Of a stretch of 64,000 nt of DNA, positions 41,379 to 49,000 are shown piece by piece. Origin of the DNA: JANMDU01 sp031375105 (lineage in GTDB: Bacteria > Pseudomonadota > Gammaproteobacteria > Burkholderiales > Burkholderiaceae_C); the NCBI GenBank assembly GCA_031375105.1, contig JANMHJ010000021.1, positions 1 to 64,000 on the forward strand. Reading direction: 5' to 3'. Below the pieces are notes generated by a model. That model was not told where the DNA came from, made no database searches, and was given only the letters and a program-made list of their open reading frames with translations. Numbering within the stretch: the first letter of the stretch is position 1; each line of letters starts with the position of its first letter. The translations under genes and the position numbers were made by a program.

Positions 41379-42281
41379 TCACCGTGATTTAGCTTCTATC
41401 GCCGCTTTGAGCTGCGGAATCAAACGCTGCATGGCGAGCTTGCCAGCTTCAATCGAACGCCGCTTTGAAGTGAAATCTCCACCCTTGACTCCCCCCAGCT
41501 CAGGCCGCACCACGATATCTGCCCCTTGCAACGCATATTCGTTGATGCTCTTGCCCATGATGGCGAAGGTTTGCAGCAACACAGCCACCGTACCGTCTGA
41601 CCCATTGCCCTCGGGCGCGCTAGAGATATCCACCGCGATGATCAGCTCCGCGCCCATTTGCTTGGCATAGCGCACAGGCACCGGCGCGACCAGCCCGCCA
41701 TCGACAAATTCGCGATCCCCAATCTTCACCGGGTTAAACACCGAAGGCACAGAGCTACTCGCGCGCACCGCCTGCCCGGTGTCGCCCTGTCTAAAGAGCA
41801 CACCCTGCCCGCTCTTCAAATCTGTAGCCACAATGCCCAACGGAATCGGCAAGCTTTCAATCAACTTGTTATTCACCTGCCGGTTCACGTAATTGGAGAG
41901 CGCCTCGCCGCGCAAAATACCGCGGCTGAAGAAAGGCAAAGTCCAATCTGTGATCTCGGCCTCTTCCATTTTTAAGGCCACTTCTTGCAGCTGCGCCGCT
42001 GATTTGCCCGAAGCGTAAATCGCCCCCACCATCGAGCCCGCTGATGTGCCCACGACCAAATCCACCTTGATCCCCGCTTCCTCCAGCGCAGCAATCACCC
42101 CCACATGCGCAAACCCCCGCGCGGCACCGCCACCCAGTGCCAGGCCAATCTTAGGTGGCCGCTTGATCGTCACCCCTGGATCGTGCGCGACCACAGGCGG
42201 ATCAGCAGGTTTCACGGGCGCAGTGGTACACGCGGCCAACAAGCTCGCAGCAAGAAGCACGAGCCAAATTTTTAGTTTCAT
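41379..42281 (-). CDS. Patatin-like phospholipase, lipoprotein
   Basis: 300 aa from ATG 42281; another ATG lies 9 bp upstream. A signal peptide with lipobox (LLAASLLAACTT) anchors it in the envelope. The patatin domain has the oxyanion GGGAARG, nucleophile in GTSAG and the dyad Asp in DGGLVAPVPV, resembling RssA-type proteins. It is probably a lipid acyl hydrolase. It precedes greB by 4 bp and may be co-transcribed. A TTTACGTCAACGTAAA palindrome and a C10 run lie 50-85 bp upstream. Confidence 0.9.
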   Translation of the reverse strand: MKLKIWLVLLAASLLAACTTAPVKPADPPVVAHDPGVTIKRPPKIGLALGGGAARGFAHVGVIAALEEAGIKVDLVVGTSAGSMVGAIYASGKSAAQLQEVALKMEEAEITDWTLPFFSRGILRGEALSNYVNRQVNNKLIESLPIPLGIVATDLKSGQGVLFRQGDTGQAVRASSSVPSVFNPVKIGDREFVDGGLVAPVPVRYAKQMGAELIIAVDISSAPEGNGSDGTVAVLLQTFAIMGKSINEYALQGADIVVRPELGGVKGGDFTSKRRSIEAGKLAMQRLIPQLKAAIEAKSR

Positions 42282-42331
42282 CCAAAGCATTGCGCGATTA
42301 TCAGGCTTGCAAAATCGCTGATAATTAGAAA

Positions 42332-42353
42332 TTGACGTTTACGTCAACGTAAA
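42332..42353. promoter_or_regulatory. Palindromic operator resembling LiuR sites
   Basis: Overlapping palindromes TTGACGTTTACGTCAA (42332-42347) and TTTACGTCAACGTAAA (42338-42353). From memory, the MerR-family regulator LiuR of branched-chain amino acid and fatty acid breakdown binds sites of this form. It lies between the patatin gene and an SDR that resembles 3-hydroxyacyl-CoA dehydrogenase. Confidence 0.5.
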
Positions 42354-42356
42354 TCA

Positions 42357-42366
42357 CCCCCCCCCC
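42357..42366. repeat. Homopolymeric C10 tract
   Basis: Ten consecutive C residues in the patatin/SDR intergenic region, 4 bp after the palindromic operator and just before the hairpin repeat. Confidence 0.9.
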
Positions 42367-42371
42367 AATAT

Positions 42372-42532
42372 AAATACCGGGCGCAGAAGACGCAAAGATT
42401 ACGCAGAAGAAATACCAAAAAGACAGAAGAGAAGATACGGTTTAAAGCTCAAATTTGATTTTGATTTTTTCCTGTCTTTTTCTTTTTTGCGTCTTTTGCG
42501 TAAGCTTTGCGTCTTCTGCGTTCGGTATTTGA
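42372..42532. repeat. Long inverted repeat upstream of the SDR gene
   Basis: Left arm AATACCGGGCGCAGAAGACG to AAAGATTACGCA; right arm TGCGTAAGCTTTGCGTC to CGGTATT. The 33-bp arms are nearly complementary with about 90 bp between. Same family as 33666 and 34415. Confidence 0.85.
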
Positions 42533-42554
42533 ATTTTTCTCTCTTGGAGCACCC

Positions 42555-43313
42555 ATGCAAATCAAAAACAACGTTTTCATCGTCACCGGCGGCGCATCAG
42601 GCCTGGGCGAAGGCACAGCCCGCATGCTCGCAGCGCAAGGCGGCAAAGTCGTGATTGCTGACATGCAAGCCGAAAAAGGCGAGCAAGTCGCCGCCGAGAT
42701 CGGCGGCGCGTTCGTGAAATGCGATGTAACGCGCGAGGCTGATGGTCAAGCCGTTGTTGCCAAGGCAGTCAGCATGGGCAAACTCATGGGCTTGGTCAAC
42801 TGCGCCGGTATCGCCAGCGCCGAGCGCACCGTGGGAAAAAATGGCCCGCATAATTTTGATGCCTTCAAAAAGACCGTCACGATCAATCTCTTTGGCAGCT
42901 TCAACATGCTGCGCTTGGCCGCCGATGCCATGAGCAAAAACGAACCAGAGTCCACCAAAGAGCGCGGCTGCATCATCAACACCGCCTCTGTGGCAGCGTA
43001 CGACGGTCAGATCGGCCAAGCGGCGTATTCCGCGTCCAAAGGCGGCATCGTCGGCATGACACTCCCCATCGCCCGAGACCTGTCAAAAATCGGCATCCGC
43101 GTGTGCACCATCGCCCCTGGCATCATGGGCACGCCGATGATGTTTGGCATGCCCCAAGACGTGCAAGACGCGCTGGCCGCCGCTGTGCCCTTCCCTTCGC
43201 GCTTGGGCACACCGCAAGACTACGCAAAACTCGCCCTGCACATTTTCGACAATGATTTGCTCAACGGCGAGACGATTCGCTTAGATGGCGCGATTCGTTT
43301 GGCTCCGAAGTAA
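42555..43313 (+). CDS. SDR oxidoreductase, 3-hydroxyacyl-CoA dehydrogenase type 2-like
   Basis: 252 aa from ATG 42555 with TTGGAG upstream. Classical short-chain dehydrogenase: TGGASGLGEGTAR cofactor loop, DMQ after the second strand (NAD preference), NCAG, Ser in INTASVAAYDG, and YSASKGG. The overall sequence, including IAPGIMGTPMM and the C-terminal NGETIRLDGAIRLAPK, is close to HSD17B10-type 3-hydroxyacyl-CoA dehydrogenases. It likely oxidises short or branched 3-hydroxyacyl-CoAs. A LiuR-like operator lies about 200 bp upstream, with a hairpin repeat in between. Confidence 0.88.
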   Translation: MQIKNNVFIVTGGASGLGEGTARMLAAQGGKVVIADMQAEKGEQVAAEIGGAFVKCDVTREADGQAVVAKAVSMGKLMGLVNCAGIASAERTVGKNGPHNFDAFKKTVTINLFGSFNMLRLAADAMSKNEPESTKERGCIINTASVAAYDGQIGQAAYSASKGGIVGMTLPIARDLSKIGIRVCTIAPGIMGTPMMFGMPQDVQDALAAAVPFPSRLGTPQDYAKLALHIFDNDLLNGETIRLDGAIRLAPK

Positions 43314-43381
43314 GGGCTTTCCCGCCTGCGGCACAAGCAGGCAACTATGCTACAGACGCTTGTGCAATACTGGTGACGACC

Positions 43382-43990
43382 ATGCCAACGACTCATCTGA
43401 ACTCCCTCTGCGTTGAGCACCTTGCGGCTCAATCTCAACAGCTTGCGTTTGCGCAGTTGTCTAGCTTGGATGCTCAGCTCATTGCAGACATTGCGCAGTA
43501 TCAAACTTGGCCAGATGGCGGCATCCTCTCTGAATTTGGCGCACCGCTGGCCACCGCGCCTTTTTACCTGTTGCTCGAAGGCAATGTTGCTGTGCAGATC
43601 GCCTTGCCGGACGGGCGCGCGCCGCTGGTGGCCAATGTCGAAGTGCCCGGCTGCATCTTTGGCACCGATGTCCTGTTTCTGCCCACGCGGCGATATGCTC
43701 AGTATGTGGCCGATGGTGATGTGACCTGCGCCCTCTTCACCGCAAGCAGCATCGAGACCTTGGCGCAACATCGGCCTGAATTGGCATATAAGCTGATGAC
43801 ACTGATTGGCGCAACCATTTACAGAAACTTCCGCGTTAACGTCAAACGATTGGCCATAGACGCCGCCATGCAGCTCAACGAGAAAGAGCAATTCGAAGGC
43901 GAACTCAAAGCCGCCCAGCATCGCGCCAAAGTGGCCTTGGCCGTTGATCCCGATGCGACGGGTGGATCTTCAGAACTATTAAAACAATAG
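43382..43990 (+). CDS. Cyclic nucleotide-binding domain protein without DNA-binding domain
   Basis: 202 aa from ATG 43382; a GTG 9 bp upstream is in frame. The middle (about 30-140) looks like a CAP-type cNMP beta-barrel (YLLLEGNVAVQIALPDGRAPLVANVEVPGCIFG). The long C-helix follows (RPELAYKLMTLIGATIYRNF). There is no winged helix after it; the C-terminus is a charged helix (LNEKEQFEGELKAAQHRAK). The PGCIFG loop lacks a clear Arg-containing phosphate cassette, so cyclic nucleotide binding is doubtful. It is convergent with rimO; the stop TAG lies in a dispersed repeat. Confidence 0.7.
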   Translation: MPTTHLNSLCVEHLAAQSQQLAFAQLSSLDAQLIADIAQYQTWPDGGILSEFGAPLATAPFYLLLEGNVAVQIALPDGRAPLVANVEVPGCIFGTDVLFLPTRRYAQYVADGDVTCALFTASSIETLAQHRPELAYKLMTLIGATIYRNFRVNVKRLAIDAAMQLNEKEQFEGELKAAQHRAKVALAVDPDATGGSSELLKQ

Positions 43991-44042
43991 CACCCCACGC
44001 AATAAACACGACGGCTAACTGCCAAAATCGCTCTAAATCACA
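43984..44042 (+). repeat. Dispersed repeat containing the stop codons of two convergent genes
   Basis: CAATAGCACCCCACGCAATA then CGACGGCTAACTGCCAAAAT, ending TAAATCA. TAG near its start (43988-43990) ends the cNMP-domain gene. TCA near its end (44038-44040) is the rimO stop TGA on the other strand. Confidence 0.75.
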
Positions 44043-45495
44043 CCGGCAGCGCCACTAGATCGTGGCCCTGCGTGCCCACAATCCGCGCAGCAGTGAATTC
44101 GCCCACCCGCAGCTGCTTGCTGATCTTCTCGGGCGGCAGCAAATGCACGATGCCGTCAATCTCCGGCGCGTCCGCATACGAGCGGCCTTTGCCGCCTTTT
44201 TTGCCCAATGCTGGCGCGTGATCGACGAGCACTTGCATCGTCATGCCCACGCGGCTTTTCAGCTTCTCTGCTGACACTTCTTCCGCCACAGCCATAAAGC
44301 GCGCCAAGCGCTCATCGCGTACCTCTTGCGGCAGCATGCCTTCCAGCTCATTGGCCGCAGCGCCCTTCACCGGGCTGTAGGCAAAGCAGCCTGCGCGGTC
44401 AATCTTGGCTTCGCGCAAAAAGTCGAGCAAATGTTGAAATTCCTCTTCAGTCTCGCCCGGAAAGCCCGCGATGAATGTGGAGCGAATCACGATCTCCGGG
44501 CAAATCTCTCTCCAGCGCTCAATGCGCGCCAAATTCTTCTCGCCACTCGCGGGGCGCTTCATGCGCTTGAGCACATCAGGATGGCTGTGCTGAAACGGCA
44601 CGTCCAGATAGGGCAGGATGCGGCCGGTGGCCATCAGCGGCACGATCTCGTCCACATGCGGATACGGGTACACATAATGCAGGCGAATCCAAGCGCCATG
44701 CGGCTCGGCCAGCTTTGAAAGCTCTTCGCACAGCTCAAACATTCGCGTCTTCACTGGCTTACCGTCAAAGAAACCTGTGCGGTATTTCACATCCACGCCG
44801 TAGGCGCTCGTGTCTTGAGAAATTACCAACAACTCTTTCACACCGCCTTCAAACAGCGCCTTCGCTTCTTTCAGCACATCGCCCACCGGCCGGCTGACCA
44901 AATCGCCGCGCATGCTTGGGATGATGCAAAACGTGCAGCGATGGTTGCAGCCCTCGCTGATTTTCAGGTAAGCGTAATGCTTCGGAGTCAACTTGATACC
45001 AAAGGCGGGAACGAGATCAGTAAACGGATCATGAGGCTTAGGCAAATGCTTGTGCACCGCATCCATCACCTCTTGCGTGGCGTGCGGGCCCGTGACGGCG
45101 AGCACGCTTGGGTGGATGCTTTTAACTAAGTTTTGAGCATCAAATTGGCCGCTAGCCGGCATAGAACCTGTGCGAGCAGCTATCATTTCAGGAGCGTCAT
45201 CGGGTTTCATATCCACCGTCTTAGCGCCTAAGCAGCCCGTCACAATCACGCGGCCATTGGCGGCGAGTGCCTCGCCAATCGTGTCTAAGCTCTCTTTAAC
45301 CGCGTCGTCAATGAAACCGCAGGTGTTCACAATCACCAAATCAGCGCCCTCAAAGGTTTTGGAAGTTTCATAGCCCTCGGCGGAGAGCTGCGTGAGGATC
45401 AACTCAGAATCCGTCAAAGCCTTTGGGCAGCCCAAGCTTACAAAGCCGACTTTGGGGATTTTGGTGGGGGTGATTTCAGGGGTAGCAACAATCAT
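44038..45495 (-). CDS. rimO: Ribosomal protein S12 methylthiotransferase
   Basis: 485 aa, longer than the usual about 440. N-terminal MTTase domain with Cys in SLGCPKALTDSE, NTCGFIDDA and GCLGAK; radical SAM motif CNHRCTFCIIP; C-terminal TRAM domain. It methylthiolates an Asp of ribosomal protein S12. About 20 extra residues (about 102-120, EMIAARTGSMPASGQFDAQN) in the MTTase domain are encoded by an in-frame dispersed repeat. The stop lies in another copy of the repeat. Confidence 0.95.
   Translation of the reverse strand: MIVATPEITPTKIPKVGFVSLGCPKALTDSELILTQLSAEGYETSKTFEGADLVIVNTCGFIDDAVKESLDTIGEALAANGRVIVTGCLGAKTVDMKPDDAPEMIAARTGSMPASGQFDAQNLVKSIHPSVLAVTGPHATQEVMDAVHKHLPKPHDPFTDLVPAFGIKLTPKHYAYLKISEGCNHRCTFCIIPSMRGDLVSRPVGDVLKEAKALFEGGVKELLVISQDTSAYGVDVKYRTGFFDGKPVKTRMFELCEELSKLAEPHGAWIRLHYVYPYPHVDEIVPLMATGRILPYLDVPFQHSHPDVLKRMKRPASGEKNLARIERWREICPEIVIRSTFIAGFPGETEEEFQHLLDFLREAKIDRAGCFAYSPVKGAAANELEGMLPQEVRDERLARFMAVAEEVSAEKLKSRVGMTMQVLVDHAPALGKKGGKGRSYADAPEIDGIVHLLPPEKISKQLRVGEFTAARIVGTQGHDLVALPV
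45137..45192 (-). repeat. Dispersed repeat, in-frame copy inside rimO
   Basis: GGCCGCTAGCCGGCATAGAA, CCTGTGCGAGCAGCTATCAT. The gene strand reads MIAARTGSMPASG, the same frame as LIALYAGSITANG in lolA. Confidence 0.8.
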
Positions 45496-45762
45496 GCGCC
45501 TATTGTCTCAGATGGCAGGTGATCGGAGCCTTATTTACGGGCTTTACTAGAAGGCCTCTTTCCGGCTCTTGCGGCATCTTTGAGGGAGCAGTCGATGAAG
45601 CCAACTCATCAAGGTCCAAGTTCTGGGTGCGACAGCGTACAGACGGGTCAGGGCACCAGAGTGGAGACTGCACCACGGATGCTGAGTCATGTTTGGCGTA
45701 GCAGCCAGCCTGCCTTGTTTGCAACTTATGTCAGATGGTCCGGATCACCACAGGAAACTTTT

Positions 45763-46164
45763 ATGACCCATTTCACTTCACGTCGGCGCTTCATCGAAAT
45801 CACTCCTTTTGCAGGCTTGGCGCTGGTGGGCGCGTGCTCGCCGAAGCCCGAGCCCGCAGCCCCTTCAACAAACAGCGCGCCTCCAGCGCCAAGCAGACCC
45901 GAGCCAACACCAACGCCTGCTATGAATACCGCCGCTCTTCCCATGCTGGATGAAAAGGACGTCCAAGCAGCCGCCTTGGGCTACGTTGAAGACGCTACGA
46001 AGGCTGACACGTCACGGTTCAAAAACTACGTTTCAGGCAATCAATGCAGCAATTGCGCGCTGTATCTGGGGAAAGCCGGTGAGGCAGCTGGCCCTTGCCC
46101 TCTGTTTGCGGGCAAGAAGGTGACGGCCAAAGGATGGTGCACGTCGTGGGTGAAAAAGGCTTGA
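45763..46164 (+). CDS. High-potential iron-sulfur protein
   Basis: 133 aa from ATG 45763 (CAGGAAA upstream). Tat-like twin-Arg signal (TSRRRFIEITPFAGLALVGA) with a Cys at the end, followed by a Pro/Ala-rich spacer (about 28-58). The HiPIP cluster Cys pattern is present: CSNC, then CPLF and WCTSW. It carries electrons in the periplasm to terminal oxidases or other acceptors. The extra spacer and a possible lipobox-type Cys suggest membrane tethering. The 270 bp upstream contain no recognisable gene. Confidence 0.9.
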   Translation: MTHFTSRRRFIEITPFAGLALVGACSPKPEPAAPSTNSAPPAPSRPEPTPTPAMNTAALPMLDEKDVQAAALGYVEDATKADTSRFKNYVSGNQCSNCALYLGKAGEAAGPCPLFAGKKVTAKGWCTSWVKKA

Positions 46165-46202
46165 GCGTCGTTATCCGCGGAAAGCTGTTGGACTCGCCGA
46201 GA

Positions 46203-46252
46203 ACACTTTTAGCAGATTCGACATAGGCTATTGACGCGAATTCTCGATTTCA
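46203..46252 (+). repeat. Dispersed repeat, diverged copy after phaR
   Basis: CACTTTTAGCAGATTCGACA, TAGGCTATTGACGCG and TCTCGATTTCA align loosely with the consensus. The end overlaps the phaR stop codon. Weaker than the others. Confidence 0.5.
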
Positions 46253-46789
46253 TCGCTTCATTCCAAACGCATTTAGCATTTGCTCTTGCATCTGTGCAGC
46301 CATCGTTTGGGATTGCTCCATGAAGCTGCCCATGAATTGGTTGGCCTGAGCCGCGCTTGGCACAGCGCCTAGCGTGGGCAACGCGCCTGCGCCGAATTTG
46401 CTTTGCAGATCGGTGAAGGCTTGCATGTTTTTCTCGAGCATGCTGCCCATGAAGCCTTGCATGGTGTGGCCGTAGAAGCGAATCATGTTGGCCAGCGCGG
46501 CCTCGCTGAACATCGGCACGCCGCCGCTTTCTTCTTCCAAAATGATCTGAAGCAGGATGGAACGGGTCAAGTCTTCGCTGGTTTTCGCATCGCGCACGGC
46601 AAAGGGCTTGGCATCGATGACGAGTTGTTTGACTTCGGCTAGCGTGATGTAAGCGGAGCTGACAGTGTCATACAAGCGGCGATTGGGGTATTTTTTAATG
46701 ATGCGCAACTGAGATGCTGAGCCTGAGGAGGATGCGGAATCGATGGAGGCTGTCGCGCCGGGGCGGGCTGCTTTTTTTGTGGTGGCCAA
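46250..46789 (-). CDS. phaR: Polyhydroxyalkanoate synthesis repressor
   Basis: 179 aa. The N-terminal PHB/PHA accumulation regulator DNA-binding domain is RIIKKYPNRRLYDTVSSAYITLAEVKQLV. The next module (EDLTRSILLQIILEEE) precedes Met/Gln/Phe-rich amphipathic repeats that bind PHA granules (FMGSFMEQSQTMAAQMQEQM). It represses phasin and its own gene until granules titrate it away. A Ala/Ser-rich N-terminal tail precedes the conserved start. phaZ lies elsewhere at 18533. Confidence 0.95.
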   Translation of the reverse strand: MATTKKAARPGATASIDSASSSGSASQLRIIKKYPNRRLYDTVSSAYITLAEVKQLVIDAKPFAVRDAKTSEDLTRSILLQIILEEESGGVPMFSEAALANMIRFYGHTMQGFMGSMLEKNMQAFTDLQSKFGAGALPTLGAVPSAAQANQFMGSFMEQSQTMAAQMQEQMLNAFGMKR

Positions 46790-46884
46790 AGAATGCTCCT
46801 AAACTGATCTCAGATCGAGATGCAGCAAAAAATCTGCTGCATTGCAACAAGATTCTAGGCAATTCACACAGAAAGCCAACAAAA

Positions 46885-46912
46885 AAGCCGCTAGGTTTAC
46901 CCTTAGCGGCTT
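46885..46912 (-). terminator. Terminator after tRNA-Val
   Basis: Stem AAGCCGCTA / TAGCGGCTT, with T run (TTTTTT) on the minus strand, 40 bp beyond the tRNA and before phaR. Confidence 0.8.
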
Positions 46913-46951
46913 GTTGTTTTGAAATTGATTGGTGTTCAATTTCGAGAAGAT

Positions 46952-47028
46952 TGGTAGGCGCAATTGGACTCGAACCAACGACCCCCACCATGTCAAGGTG
47001 GTGCTCTAACCAGCTGAGCTATGCGCCT
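46952..47028 (-). tRNA. tRNA-Val (anticodon GAC), CCA encoded
   Basis: Minus strand. Acceptor AGGCGCA pairs with TGCGCCT; D-arm TAGCTCAGCTGGTTAGAGCA; anticodon stem CCACC/GGTGG around TTGACAT, giving GAC; T-arm GTTGGTTCGAGTCCAAT; ends ACCA. 77 nt including CCA. Confidence 0.96.
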
Positions 47029-47066
47029 ATTGAAGCCCTCAATTATAGCATTGTGCGGCAGCGTAT

Positions 47067-48014
47067 TTACGCGCCAGCCTGCTCTAAAAAGCGCTGCGCA
47101 TCGAGCGCGGCCATGCAGCCAGTGCCCGCGCTGGTGATGGCTTGGCGGTAGATGTGATCTTGCACATCGCCTGCGGCAAACACGCCGGGCACGCTGGTTT
47201 GCGTGGCAAAGCCGTCCAGCCCGGTTTTGGTGACGATGTAGCCGCCTTTCATCTCCAATTGGCCTTCAAAGATTTGTGTGTTGGGAGAATGGCCAATGGC
47301 GATGAAGCAGCCTTTGAGCGTGATGTCTTCTTTCGCTCCAGTTTGCGCGTTTTTCAGGCGCACGCCGGTCACGCCGGTGCTGTCGCCCAGCACTTCATCG
47401 AGCGTGTTCCATAGCTTGAGTTCGATCTTGCCTTCTTTGACCTTTTCCATCACTTTGTCGATCAGGATGGCTTCGGATTTGAACTTGTCGCGGCGGTGGA
47501 TCAAATAGACCTTGCTGGCGATATTGCTCAAATACAGCGCCTCTTCCACCGCTGTGTTGCCGCCGCCCACCACGCAGCAAATTTCGTTTTTGTAGAAAAA
47601 ACCATCGCAGGTAGCGCAGCCCGAAACGCCCTTGCCCATAAAGGCTTCTTCGCTGGGCAGGCCCAGGTATTTGGCCGATGCGCCGGTGGAGATGATCAGA
47701 CTGTCGCAGGTGTAGCTCACGCTGTCGCCAGTTAAAGTGAACGGGCGCTTGGAGAAATCAACCTTGGTAATGTGGTCAAAAATAATTTCAGTGTTAAAGC
47801 GCTCGGCATGCTCCAAAAAGCGCTGCATCAGCTCAGGGCCTTGTACGCCATGCACATCGGCGGGCCAGTTATCGACCTCAGTCGTCGTCATGAGTTGGCC
47901 GCCTTGGGCCATGCCAGTGATGAGAACGGGCTTCAAATTTGCGCGGGCGGCGTAGACTGCGGCGGTGTAGCCAGCTGGGCCGGAGCCGAGGATGAGGACT
48001 TTGGCGTGTTTCAT
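47067..48014 (-). CDS. trxB: Thioredoxin reductase
   Basis: 315 aa. FAD site GSGPAGYTAAVYAARA; redox CATC in GCATCDGFFY; NADPH-binding VVGGGNTAVEEALYL; C-terminal FAD site GVFAAGDVQD. It reduces thioredoxin using NADPH. It is divergent from the Crp/Fnr gene, with 191 bp between; tRNA-Val follows downstream. Confidence 0.97.
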   Translation of the reverse strand: MKHAKVLILGSGPAGYTAAVYAARANLKPVLITGMAQGGQLMTTTEVDNWPADVHGVQGPELMQRFLEHAERFNTEIIFDHITKVDFSKRPFTLTGDSVSYTCDSLIISTGASAKYLGLPSEEAFMGKGVSGCATCDGFFYKNEICCVVGGGNTAVEEALYLSNIASKVYLIHRRDKFKSEAILIDKVMEKVKEGKIELKLWNTLDEVLGDSTGVTGVRLKNAQTGAKEDITLKGCFIAIGHSPNTQIFEGQLEMKGGYIVTKTGLDGFATQTSVPGVFAAGDVQDHIYRQAITSAGTGCMAALDAQRFLEQAGA

Positions 48015-48205
48015 AGATGGATAAACCTAAGGGAAATTCTGTGGCTATATTGCGACGTTTGATGTACAGTCGCGGCGAAGAAGACAAAAGTTAGAGCGAT
48101 TATCAGGGGATTGAAGCGTATCTCGATCCGGTTTCGCGAAATTCAAGTTTTCTCCAATCAGAGGCTGGTCATAAAATAATCAAATGTCTGTCGAGGGACA
48201 CAAAT

Positions 48206-48880
48206 ATGTCGATGTTGTCAAATCTGGAGCTGATTCGCAGAGTGCCGCTGTTTGCCATGCTGACGCCTTCACAAGCCGAGTCAGTTTCAGAGGCTGTGAT
48301 CAAGCGCCGCTTCAAGCGCGGCGAGTATGTGGTGGAGCAGGGCAAAAAATCCAATGCCTTGTTCATCATTTTGACGGGGCGCTGCCGCGTGTTTACCTCT
48401 GACAACCGAGGCCGCGAAGTGATCTTGGCCAATTTGCAGCCCGGCGACTACATTGGTGAGATGAGCCTGATTGACAATGAACCGCATTCGGCCTCTGTAC
48501 GTGCCGAAGTGCAGACCGATGTATTGATGCTGGGCCGCTTGGAGTTTGCCCGATGCCTGCCTGAGAACACCTCCATGGCCTATGCCGTGATGAAGGGTTT
48601 GGTGCAGCGCTTGCGCAGCGCGGATCGCAAGATTGAATCGCTTGCGCTGATGGATGTGTATGGCCGCGTGGCACGGGCGTTGATGGAAGCCTCTGAATTG
48701 GATGCCCAAGGCAACCACTTCATTCGCGACAAAGTCTCACGCCAAGATTTAGCCAAAATGGTGGGCGCTTCGCGCGAGATGGTCAGCCGCGTGATGAAAG
48801 ATTTGGAGGAGCGCGGTTTCATCGAGACGCAGCCCTCTGGCGCTGTGCTGATTCGCGAACGCCTCAATACGCTGGGCTGA
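48206..48880 (+). CDS. Crp/Fnr family transcriptional regulator
   Basis: 224 aa. N-terminal cNMP-type beta-barrel (VVEQGKKSNALFIILTGRCRVFTSD, with GEMSLIDNEPHSASVRA as the phosphate-binding-cassette equivalent). Dimer helix, then a winged helix with the recognition segment SRQDLAKMVGASREMVSRVMKDLEERGFIE. The cassette differs from E. coli CRP, with no clear Arg-Ser pair, so the ligand is uncertain; no Fnr cysteines are present. It sits between trxB and ftsK, an arrangement I recall from Comamonadaceae. Confidence 0.9.
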   Translation: MSMLSNLELIRRVPLFAMLTPSQAESVSEAVIKRRFKRGEYVVEQGKKSNALFIILTGRCRVFTSDNRGREVILANLQPGDYIGEMSLIDNEPHSASVRAEVQTDVLMLGRLEFARCLPENTSMAYAVMKGLVQRLRSADRKIESLALMDVYGRVARALMEASELDAQGNHFIRDKVSRQDLAKMVGASREMVSRVMKDLEERGFIETQPSGAVLIRERLNTLG

Positions 48881-48971
48881 CGCGATCTGCGTTTTTCTCC
48901 TACTGCCTCGGCTGCGCCCCTGCGCTAGCGGCTAGGTTGGTTTTGCCATCATGTGCAGCCATTTTTCCTCT

Positions 48972-49000
48972 GGCACAGAAGTGCGCTATCATTTTGATAG
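48972..49000 (-). repeat. Possible partial dispersed repeat abutting the ftsK start
   Basis: Contains GTGCGCTATCATTTTGATAG, the GCTATCA end of the repeat only. It ends directly at the ftsK ATG. Weak match. Confidence 0.35.
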
